Shown here: positions 16,601-23,591 of the stretch, in pieces
Numbering within the stretch: position 1 is the stretch's first letter
Layout of the letters: every line of letters starts with the position of its first letter
Assembly: GCF_000003815.2 (NCBI RefSeq)
Contig: NC_049979.1
Span: forward strand, 62,919-86,509
DNA length: 23,591 nt
Reading direction: 5' to 3'
DNA from: Branchiostoma floridae
Lineage: Eukaryota; Chordata; Leptocardii; Amphioxiformes; Branchiostomatidae
Notes under the pieces: model-generated
The model's input: only the letters and a program-made list of their open reading frames with translations
What the model was told of the DNA's origin: nothing
Database searches by the model: none
Made by a program: the position numbers and the translations under genes

Positions 16601-19600
16601 CAGTCTCCATGGTGACAGTGGCTGGGTGCCCCAGATACTGGCTCTCATGTACGAGTACACTCTAACCAAACCGGTGTTTCTCCTGCCAGGAGAGACCAGT
16701 CTCCATGGTGACAGCGGCTGGGTGCCCCAGATACTGGCTCTCATGTACGAGTACACTCTAACCAAACTGGTGTTTCTCCTGCCAGGAGAGACCAGTCTCC
16801 ACGGTGGCAGTCTCCACGGTGACAGCGGCTGGGTGCCCCAGATACTGGCTCTCATGTACGAGTACACCAACCCCAACTCCAGATGGAGGCCATACCTGCA
16901 GCTGGTGCCAGATTTCTCACAGCTAGATCAGCCCATGTTTTGGACAGAGTAAGTTTTTATTGTAACGTCTGACATGTATTACGATGTAGTTGGAATAAAC
17001 TGTTTTGATACTTTGTCACGTTATGTATAGATTGCACACGTGACTACTGAGTGAGTGAGCAGTGGATCACAGGTTACAGAAATTATGATCCACTCCTCAC
17101 TGCTGTTTAGTATCTACATAAAGTGACGTCAGCAGCAGTTGATTGTTCATTCCGTGACAAAGACATGGAGTTGATCAGTTGAAAATTATTGGAATGCCAA
17201 TCCAATTTTTTGCACACTAAAAATTATACAGTTAACTTTTTTTAATACTAATTATAGTAGCCGATGACCAAGGTAACTTTGCAGCTGCTCTTTGATTTTG
17301 CACGGGCATAAACTGTGGTGAGGAGTGGACAGGTTAGAGAGCACAGCTTATTGTGGAACTGTACCTGCATCTACCTACTTTCCAGATAATTTGCTATCAT
17401 TAGTTTGTCAATGTATGACTATGGCCACTCTGCTATCATTAGTTTGTTAATGTATGACTATGGCCACTCTTGAATAGCCAGTAGAAGCCATTTGAAAAGT
17501 TATGTTGACAATCAGTGTTAATACACTCTCTTGCCCCAGACAACTTTTAATTTTATGTTCCTTGTGATGAATTCCTGTGTCTTCTTCTATTACAGAGATG
17601 AAATAGAAAGAGACTTGTGCAATACAGGCATACCAGAAGCGAGCAGTAGTGACTTAACGAAGATGAAGCTGGAATATACTTCGTTGGCACTACCATTTAT
17701 CAGGAAGCACAGACACATCTTCAGGTAGAATTCTTCTGAAATAAGTTCTGAATCTGTCGATTCAATTTTCTGCCTGTAAAATTTTTCATTGATATAGTTA
17801 ACAAGGAGAAGGATAAATGAAGCCGAACTATCAAGGTCGTTTGTTACAACTTCTGTTTCAGTGAGGAGGTGCATTCCTTTGAACTGTACAAGCGAATGGT
17901 GGCCTTCATAATGGCATACAGCTTCTTTGAGCCAGTGAGTGATGAAGATGGCCAGGGGGATGAAGATGGCCAGGGGGATGAAGATGGCCGGGGGGATGAA
18001 GATGGCCGGGGTGATGAAGATGGCCGGGAGGATGAGGGGGGCAAGTCGTCCCTGCCGCTGATGGTTCCCATGGCTGATATCCTGAACCACGTCGCCAAGA
18101 ACAACGCCCAGCTGGAGTGGGATGCGGACTGTCTGAGGATGGTCACCACCAGGACAGTGGCTGCTGTGAGTTAATCCTAACCCTTAACTGTCTATGGTTG
18201 GTCACCACCAGGACAGTGGCTGCTGTGAGTTAATCCTAACCCTAACCCTACTGTCTATGGTTGGTCACCACTAGGACAGTGGCTGCTGTGAGTTAATCCT
18301 AACCCTAACCCTACTGTCTATGGTTGGTCACCACCCGGATAGTGGCTGCTGTACCCTACTGTCTATGGTTGGTCACCACCCGGACAGTGGCTGCTGTGAG
18401 TTAACTGTGTGTGTGCGTGTGCGTACGTGTGGTGTGTGTGTGTATGTGAGTGCGTGTGCTTGCGTGTGCTTCTGAGCGTGTGTGTGTGCGCGCGCGCGTG
18501 TGTGTGTGTATAAACTCTCTGCGGATGGTGACCACCAGAACAGTGGCTGCTGTGAGTTAACTGTGCATGTGCCTGTGTGTGTATGTGTGTGAGTGTCTGT
18601 GTCTGTGTCAAAGTTCACCTGTGCTATCAAATGGAAAAGCTATCATAATAGTTCTGCCATTGAAAATAATGACTGGGCAAACTAAAAGGGATATATTTAA
18701 AAAAATAAAGTCACTGCATTTTGTCATTTTTCTGCATTATGAGTTGAATCTACCTTATTACACTGCACAGCAATATTCACAACGTATGGATTAAACTTCA
18801 TTGTGCTGTGAGGACATCTTGGAATATGTGCACTTCCCACCACCACTGTAGTCCGCCATTTTATCCAACTCTTTGACAAAACAAGGAACGCTCTAGAACA
18901 CGTTCAGTTGTTTACTCAAATCATTACCGAAGTTTGTTGAAAGTCCTTGTTGATTTTAAATTTTGGAACAATTGTTGTTTTTTGGGCGCCAAAATCTTAC
19001 AATATATCCCTTTAAGGTTTGGCTATAGCCCGTATATCTTTGGCAAGTGAATTTTGCCAGCACATCATCTGTGTGTATCAGTATCAGCAAGGACGTTATA
19101 TGAGATATAACGTATCAGTCTGTGCAGAGTCATGTCTGCAAGACAAGATGATGAAGAGGCATGGAGCTGGCAGTGATGATCCACCACATGTGGTCCATCA
19201 TTAGTAATAGTCCACTGTATCCTGTCCGTCATCATGAAGGAACATTTATCATAAGTTACAACTATTTATATCATGCCACTGTATTGACTGTGGTGCAGTT
19301 TAAAGTGCATCTCAAACCATATATTTGTTACTGTGGTTCTGAGGGATGTACATGTACATTGTAATCTGAAGTTCTGGATGTGAACTTTCTTCATTTAGAG
19401 GCTGCCTTCACTTGGTTTTGTCCCCATGCAGGGTGAGGAGGTCTGTAACACTTGGTTTTGTTCCCATGGTGAGGAGGTCTGTAACACTTGGTTTTGTTCC
19501 CATGCAGGGTGAGGAGGTCTGTAATACTTGGTTTTGTCCCCATGCAGGTTGAGGAGGTCTGTAACACTTGGTTTTGTTCCCAGGCAGGGTGAGGAGGTCT

Positions 19601-19918
19601 GTAACACTTGGTTTTGTTCCCATGGTGAGGAGGTCTGTAACACTTGGTTTTGTCCCCATGGTGAGGAGGTCTGTAACACTTGGTTTTGTCCCCATGCAGG
19701 GTGAGGAGGTCTGTAACACTTGGTTTTGTTCCCAGGCAGGGTGAGGAGGTCTGTAACACTTGGTTTTGTTCCCAGGCAGGGTGAGGAGGTCTGTAACACT
19801 TGGTTTTGTTCCCATGCAGGGTGAGGAGGTCTTTAATACTTTCGGCCAACTGGCCAACTGGCAGCTGCTGCACATGTATGGCTTTGCTGAGGCCTGGCCA
19901 GAAAACATCTATGACACA
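13523..19918 (+). CDS. SETD6: SETD6-type N-lysine methyltransferase, exons 1-6 (C-terminal exons not in window)
   Basis: Six GT-AG exons join in consistent phases: 13523-13639, 16103-16247, 16786-16948 (or from 16579/16690), 17596-17724, 17862-18165 and 19820-19918. With the last exon-3 acceptor they give 319 residues that align without gaps over long stretches with vertebrate SETD6 as known to me: [98 protein letters not shown] and [18 protein letters not shown]. ILNHxxxxNxxLEW and NTFGQxxNWxLLxMYGF are the SET-domain motifs that bind AdoMet and form the active site, including the catalytic tyrosine of MYGF. SETD6 monomethylates lysines in nuclear proteins such as RelA and H2A.Z in vertebrates. 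The roughly 170-residue C-terminal substrate-binding (Rubisco LSMT-like) part was not found before 23591. Four tandem expansions disturb the gene and are described separately. Confidence 0.92.
14044..14217 (-). mobile_element. tRNA-derived SINE, copy 1 (minus orientation)
   Basis: On the minus strand the sequence carries a pol III box A (TGGCTCAATCAGTTAGG) and, about 45 bases on, a box B (GGTTCGACTCC). The tRNA-like body covers roughly 14104-14187 and is followed by a tail ending GCCCCTCTTGCG. The anticodon-loop equivalent is GTTTTAA. It shares head and tail with copy 2, so it is a mobile unit rather than a lone tRNA pseudogene. The clover-leaf is too mismatched for a functional tRNA. Confidence 0.75.
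14341..14510 (-). mobile_element. tRNA-derived SINE, copy 2 (minus orientation)
   Basis: Same head (box A TGGCTCGATCAGTTAGG), tRNA-like middle with GTTGTAA loop, box B GGTTCGATTTC and tail as copy 1, in the same orientation and about 125 bases away. The two copies differ at many scattered positions, which argues for an old or two-step origin rather than a recent local duplication. Confidence 0.75.
14944..15164. mobile_element. Foldback element with ~80-bp inverted arms
   Basis: The left arm (about 14999-15084; AAATCTCCAAGCAGAT ... TCCTAAGCTGG ... AGGAGTTTAGC) is repeated inverted at about 15087-15164 (AGGAGTTTAGCC..., ending ATCTGCTTGGAGATTA). The two arms meet at a tight near-perfect hairpin tip, TTCCACCACGGTGGAA. 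Upstream, TAGCCTGGGCACCATCC (14945-14961) resembles the terminus of the 427-bp element at 5403. A weaker outer inverse may reach about 15295 (AGGGCATCGGAGTGCAGCTCCC). Probably a MITE or foldback copy related to that family. Confidence 0.65.
16103..16247 (+). CDS. SETD6: SETD6 exon 2
   Basis: 145 bases from acceptor GTGCATTCACAG to donor GAAG|GTGAAA, phase 0 in and phase 1 out. It encodes [20 protein letters not shown] then [16 protein letters not shown]. This corresponds to the start of the SET domain, where GxGMVAxxxLxxGExLFxVPxxAxLS is the family pattern. Confidence 0.9.
16560..16948 (+). CDS. SETD6: SETD6 exon 3 with three in-frame copies of its 5' part
   Basis: The 3' splice site TTTCTCCTGCCAG and the first ~90 bases of the exon are present three times; exon starts are 16579, 16690 and 16786. 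Unit lengths are 111 and 96 bases, both multiples of three, and no stop interrupts. Each copy encodes GETSLHG...[16 protein letters not shown]. Copies 1 and 3 also carry an internal 5-codon duplication ([18 protein letters not shown]). Only copy 3 continues into [12 protein letters not shown] ... QPMFWTE, then donor ACAGA|GTAAGT. The single-copy form [17 protein letters not shown] matches the vertebrate SETD6 spacing exactly, which none of the three copies reproduces as cleanly as copy 2 because of the 5-codon duplication. Use of the first acceptor would insert 69 residues and of the second 32. Phase 1 in, phase 2 out. Confidence 0.87.
16949..17595 (+). other. SETD6 intron 3 with a 39-bp duplicate
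   Basis: Between GTAAGT and TATTACAG. A 39-base unit beginning TGCTATCATTAGTTTGT occurs twice in tandem (17392-17430, 17431-17469) with one or two differences. Nothing else recognised. Confidence 0.75.
17596..17724 (+). CDS. SETD6: SETD6 exon 4
   Basis: 129 bases from acceptor CTTCTATTACAG to donor TTCAG|GTAGAA. It encodes [16 protein letters not shown] then [19 protein letters not shown], matching the E-LxGTGxPExxxxDLxxxxxEYxxxxLPF block of the SETD6 helical insert (iSET). Phase 2 at both ends. Confidence 0.9.
17862..18165 (+). CDS. SETD6: SETD6 exon 5, with expanded acidic repeat
   Basis: 304 bases from acceptor TTCTGTTTCAG to donor GCTGCT|GTGAGT. It encodes [19 protein letters not shown], an acidic repeat, [20 protein letters not shown] (SET-domain NH...N motif) and [12 protein letters not shown]. 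The real donor is followed in frame by TAA after two codons, so use of any downstream donor copy truncates the protein just before the FNTFGQ motif. Phase 2 in, 0 out. Confidence 0.92.
17941..18030 (+). repeat. In-frame 18-bp coding minisatellite (DEDG[Q/R]G)5
   Basis: Five tandem 18-base units (starts 17941, 17959, 17977, 17995, 18013), each GATGAAGATGGCCRGGG-like, encode [12 protein letters not shown] repeats. The end grades into DEGGK. Vertebrate SETD6 has a short acidic loop at the same position, so the expansion lies in a tolerant surface loop of the iSET/SET junction. Confidence 0.92.
18131..18575 (+). repeat. Tandem copies of the exon 5 end plus 5' splice site
   Basis: The last ~36 bases of exon 5 together with GTGAGTTAA and the following bases recur five more times, at about 18198, 18264, 18326, 18371 and 18526 (each starting GGTSACCAC). 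The shared core is AGGACAGTGGCTGCTGTGAG; four of the five extra copies keep GTGAGT and one (18326) has lost it. Spacings are about 62-66 bases early on. Short TAACCC runs lie between copies 2-4, and a GT-rich microsatellite separates copy 5 from copy 6. The array forms the first 400 bases of intron 5. Confidence 0.9.
18402..18610. repeat. GT-rich microsatellite tracts
   Basis: Imperfect (GT)n/(GC)n tracts at about 18405-18512 and 18562-18609, including an alternating CGCGCGCG core that could adopt Z-DNA. They surround the sixth exon-5-end copy. Open frames rich in TH repeats on the minus strand are a by-product. Confidence 0.88.
18611..19400 (+). other. SETD6 intron 5, unique middle part
   Basis: About 790 bases without repeats or coding character between the donor-side and acceptor-side arrays. 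Nothing recognised. Confidence 0.6.
19408..19830 (+). repeat. Tandem copies of the exon 6 3' splice site and exon start (40/36-bp units)
   Basis: About ten copies of a unit joining the intron end (CTTGGTTTTGTTCCCATGCAG) to the exon 6 start (GGTGAGGAGGTCTGTAACA). They directly precede the genuine junction at 19819|19820, where the exon continues CTTTAATACTTTCGGCC. Forty-base units keep CAG; three units are 36 bases and lack CAG. Several read CCCAGGCAGG. Splicing to an upstream 40-base copy would encode [14 protein letters not shown] and then reach TGA. Minus-strand frames rich in KTKCYRPP are a by-product of the period. Confidence 0.93.
19820..19918 (+). CDS. SETD6: SETD6 exon 6
   Basis: 33 codons from the last acceptor of the array (TTGTTCCCATGCAG) to donor GACACA|GTGAGT, phase 0 both sides. 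It encodes [20 protein letters not shown] then [13 protein letters not shown]. FNTFGQxxNxxLLxxYGF is the C-terminal SET motif; its MYGF tyrosine is the catalytic tyrosine in the family. Spacing from exon 5 (TTRTVAAGEEVF) equals that of vertebrate SETD6 (ATQPIPKGHEIF), which supports the choice of acceptor. Confidence 0.93.
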
Positions 19919-20410
19919 GTGAGTATAGCCAGGTTCTGGATAGTACAAGTTATTTATTGTACCATTATACAATATTTTCATTCTAGAGTTATATAATGTG
20001 GACAAAAACAGATTTCATTAGATATGCCTGTTCTTAACATTTGTTGGTAATACCGGTGGATATTGTTTTAATGAATCGAGATTGATGTAATACACAATCA
20101 GTAGTACTCATGGGTATCACATAAAATTTTGCTTTAACAAAGTGTTGTTGATGTGCAGTTAACCAGACAAGAAAACAAGAATCCGAACTGTCTCTAGGTG
20201 TGTGTGTGTGCGCACGTGCATGTGTGTGTGTCAAATTGTCATGGTAAGATAATCCAAGAGGTCATGCGATAGCTTCTTATGGCTTTCATGGACAGTGTTA
20301 ATGCTTGGACAGCGTCGAGGTAATGACACTGTTCTATCTAGATTGATCTAGAGGGATCTGGTCATCAGGGGTAGTGACCGGACCCTAGCCCTACAATTAC
20401 ATTCAGTACA
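19919..20410 (+). other. SETD6 intron 6 (start), with a small GT tract
   Basis: Starts GTGAGTATAG. It includes a GTGTGTGCGCACGTGC-type tract (about 20199-20231). No exon seen. Confidence 0.6.
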
Positions 20411-20915
20411 TGTAGGGATACATCAAACAGCCATAGCTTACTGCAGCATGTAGGGATACATCAAACAGCCATAGCTTACTGCACTACATGTAGGGATACA
20501 TCACGCAGCCATAGCTTACTGCAGCATGTAGGGATACATCAAACAGCCATAGCTTACTGCAGCATGTAGGGATACATCAAACAGCCATAGCTTACTGCAC
20601 TACATGTAGGGATACATCACGCAGCCATAGCTTACTGCAGCATGTAGGGATACATCAAACAGCCATAGCTTACTGCACTACATGTAGGGATACATCACGC
20701 AGCCATAGCTTACTGCAGCATGTAGGGATACATCACGCAGCCATAGCTTACTGCACTACATGTAGGGATACATCACGCAGCCATAGCTTACTGCAGCATG
20801 TAGGGATACATCACGCAGCCATAGCTTACTGCACTACATGTAGGGATACATCACGCAGCCATAGCTTACTGCAGCATGTAGGGATACATCAAACAGCCAT
20901 AGCTTACTGCACTGT
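20411..20915. repeat. 38/40-bp minisatellite with two alternating variants (13 units)
   Basis: Thirteen units of TGTAGGGATACATC, then AAACAG or ACGCAG, then CCATAGCTTACTGCA. They are linked by GCA (38-bp unit) or CTACA (40-bp unit). Units are otherwise nearly identical. Variant order shows two trimer-like blocks followed by dimer-like blocks, a higher-order structure. It lies in the presumed SETD6 intron 6 or beyond. It has no spacers and is not a CRISPR. Confidence 0.95.
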
Positions 20916-23071
20916 CAAACAGTGACCTGTTTTTCTAAGTTTGATCAATACTCCAGTGTTAGAGCCAAACTGGGCAAACTATGTTGTTTCTTCCCACTGG
21001 TCCCTTCAATTGCCAGTCAGTTAATGGTAGACAAGCACATCAACACAGGAACCACATGTGTCACAATGGAAACTTATTCTATAGGTCAGTAGATCCCAGT
21101 ATGACCTCTGCTATCATGCCAGGCCCCTCGCTGTCAGCATGAATTCGCTCACACATGATGTTGCATCTTGTCTGAGGTATGAACTGATGGAGTTGTCAGG
21201 TCTGGTGCACCATCAATTCTAACTGGAGGGAGATACCCGGGGTAATTGAGCCATGAAGGAGCCTAAGACGTGGAGTTGATAGGCTGCAAATGGTGGGCTG
21301 TCAGTTGGGCGCTGTTTGATGTATGATGGGAGTAATGCCTCAAATGTACTGTCTGACCTTCAGTAAACTGAGAGGAGTGTCAGTCATGCAACAGCAGCTT
21401 TGGGGCCTGAAGCACTGTGTGAGTCTTACTTCCAACATGGGGGAGCCTCCTGAAGACATAGCCATTGATGGCTGAATAGAGAATAGACTGTATGGTTTGG
21501 ATGAGGTTGAAGTATATGTAATGTAATGTTGTGTCTTACAATCTCCCATACGCAGTGGTACAGGTGAATGTACTGCAAAGTCCCATGCCCAGTGGTGTAG
21601 AATACAAAATGAACTGAAATGGAGAACATGCAATCAATAAGGCCACCAGGTACTATCTTTCAAAGAACAAGAATCCATGTTGCCCTTATAGCTATTCTTG
21701 GAAAAGAGATGCCCTTTATGAGCTGTTTCTGAGAAACAGTCACTCCCCAGGCTCAAAGACTATTCAGGGATTTAGCCATGTTTAGGATAGCAATACCCTA
21801 GACTTAAGTGCTATTCTGAAACCTTCAAACATAGGCTGCAGAAGTACATGTGTAGACCTTGACCTATTTTCTGTGGATGCTGGGCATCAGTGTGACATTG
21901 AGGAATGAGTTCTGGGTACCATTAGTGGCATTTTTAGATGCCTCGTCTCACTCCCAAATGCCAGAAGGTCACAGTTCTCCAGGCAGTGCATCAAACACGA
22001 TGAGGGCTATCATAACTTTGCAAGATAAACCTGGGAGGAAATTTGTCTACAACTGGTTCATTTTCGGTTCAACTATTACCGGAAGAATTTAACCTTTCAT
22101 CTGGCAAAAAGCTGTTTTGTTATTCTGTGTGACTTACAGTAATGGAGACAATAATCAAAACAAATCAACAATAAATAAGATAAACAATTTGTGTGAACGT
22201 TAAACCGGAGAGTGAGTGTGAGTATTATTCTGATTTCTTACTGTTGTCACTCACCGTGCAAGGAATTAATGCAACAAACACATTCATGTAAACTGATAAG
22301 AACAGGATATTTTACATTTTTTTCTGTGTTTTTTATGGTTAAGTTTTATTTTGAATTTTTTTTCAGATGTTCTTTCTTACTCCTGATCCTCCAGACTTTC
22401 TGGTCTTTCCTTCAGCATTGTAAATCTCATATTCTGTCTTTGAGTAATACTTTTTATGTGAGAAAGCACATCTACAATAACGTCTGTTGAAGTCCGCCTG
22501 TTTTTGCCATGTTGTTCTTCAACTAGACCAGCATGCAAGCAAAACTTCTTTTATTATAGTATGGTTGACGCTCTAAAAATGGCAAAAAATGCAAAGTTAT
22601 TCTAAAGTAAAGGCCTTTGTAAAATATGTGAAAATGCAAATTTCAGGTCATTTGGCCCTGGAACGACTGCGATAAGTCATGCACCATAGGGAAAACAATA
22701 TATAATGTATTTCATGGTATGGAATAAAAGATAAGAAAAAAATTAATTTCGAATTAGAAACAGTGGAAAAAAGACAAAAGATTTCATGTTTTATCTTTCC
22801 AATCCCGAAGAAGTAATAGAATTTGGCATTTGTAAAACCTGCCCTACCCCAACTGTGCTTCACACCCACTGCATTGGGAGACAGGTTTGCTGTCAAAGCC
22901 TTGCTGATGACAAATTGATGTTAAGAGCCTTATTTATCACAATTAACATAACATAGCCTCCATTTCGTCAGGTCTGACGATACAAAACCTATTTAAAAAC
23001 TCTTACTTGCCCTCGGGTGTGTTCATTGAGAAGGCAAAGGCTGCCAGGTGCCTCATGTATGTCTTTTGTTT
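20916..23071. other. Presumed SETD6 intron 6 / unresolved DNA; no exon recognised
   Basis: About 2.15 kb read in all frames for the expected SETD6 continuation and found none. Short open frames (for example 21340-21633 on minus, 22212-22490 on plus) have no coding signature or flanking splice sites in the right phase. Confidence 0.5.
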
Positions 23072-23181
23072 AATGATAAGGTGAAGGAAAGTCAAACTCT
23101 GAATGCAGAGCGAGTAGTTCATTAGACATCTAGGCTGTATCTGCCTTAAGTCTCAAACTATATACTTCACCTTATCATTTA
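23072..23181. mobile_element. Small inverted-repeat element (about 110 bp)
   Basis: AATGATAAGGTGAAG (23072-23086) is repeated inverted as CTTCACCTTATCATT (about 23167-23181). The ends abut TTTA/TTTAA, which would allow a TA-type duplication. It is too short to encode anything. Likely a MITE, with modest support. Confidence 0.5.
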
Positions 23182-23591
23182 AAAAAAGTAATTTATAACC
23201 TTCTTGTTTGGAAGAAACTAAAACCACAGGTCGGATTCCATCCCCTAAAAATGTCTTGTCACCTGAGAAGAATTCAAATACTTAGTAGCATAATATATAA
23301 CAATGCAGTTCCCAGGATTATAATTGGGCAAGTGAAGCCAGCTAAAGCCAGACCCCCTGACAGATCAGGCCAAATGGCTAGTCACTCTACTGTGTGAGGT
23401 GGTTTATCACCCCACCCAGTAACAAGCATTACATTTTGAGTAAGAAGGCCTTAACATTTAGATCAGCCACATGTGAGCCAAGAAATTTGTGATGCTGAAC
23501 AGTTTTACTGACTTGCATAAGAAATGATTTTATGTTGTCACCTTGCTTACCAAAATGTTTTACGATAATGACTGTATATTATGTTATGATT
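23182..23591. other. Window end; nothing recognised
   Basis: About 410 bases with no coding exon, repeat or RNA gene that can be supported. Confidence 0.5.

Noticed and set aside
18363-18630. His/Thr-rich minus-strand proteins
   Set aside because: They are translations of the GT microsatellite.
19391-20005. Minus-strand proteins of 134-204 residues rich in TKCYRPPH
   Set aside because: By-product of the 40/36-bp array, whose plus strand is explained by the SETD6 exon 6 splice junction.
20411-20915. CRISPR-like array
   Set aside because: The units are directly adjacent, without unique spacers, and the surroundings are a eukaryotic intron-rich locus.
21340-21633. 97-codon minus-strand frame as a gene
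   Set aside because: No domain recognised, no suitable splice sites, and overlapping frames are equally open.

Overview
The window looks like invertebrate animal (metazoan) nuclear DNA from a draft assembly. It has intron-rich genes with GT-AG junctions, two 100-base N gaps (940-1039, 3150-3249), a LINE remnant, tRNA-derived SINEs, small inverted-repeat transposons and many minisatellites. Gene content (ZP domain, ankyrin/SOCS-box, SETD6) and the repeat style fit a cephalochordate (amphioxus, Branchiostoma). That assignment is inference from the sequence alone.

Layout. 302-542: one exon of a zona pellucida (ZP) domain gene on +, whose other exons are not seen. 543-3149: no recognisable gene, one gap and (TA)n tracts. 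3250-3890: a 46/44-bp minisatellite. 4027-6651: a tandem segmental duplication. Each copy holds a 36-bp minisatellite, and copy 1 is interrupted at 5403-5829 by a 427-bp inverted-repeat element with a 9-bp target duplication; the unoccupied site survives in copy 2. 7690-8437: 3' end of a degenerate LINE. 8682-12337: a four-exon ankyrin-repeat/SOCS-box gene on -. 13523-19918: the first six exons of a SETD6-type lysine methyltransferase gene on +, divergent from the ankyrin gene. Its C-terminal exons were not found before the window ends. 20411-20915: a 38/40-bp minisatellite. 20916-23591: no supportable gene.

The most notable signal is inside SETD6. Four separate tandem expansions lie in coding sequence or across splice junctions: (i) the 3' splice site plus start of exon 3 is present three times, all in frame; (ii) an 18-bp acidic hexapeptide repeat lies inside exon 5; (iii) the end of exon 5 plus its 5' splice site is repeated five more times downstream; (iv) the 3' splice site plus start of exon 6 is repeated about ten times upstream. 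Intron 5 is therefore bounded at both ends by arrays of decoy splice sites. Only the first donor joined to the last acceptor restores the conserved SETD6 reading frame; use of the decoys examined introduces an early stop. The exon-3 repeats, by contrast, would change protein length without breaking frame.

All exon calls come from manual reading of frame, phase and splice sites, with family resemblance recalled from general knowledge. No search or transcript evidence was available.
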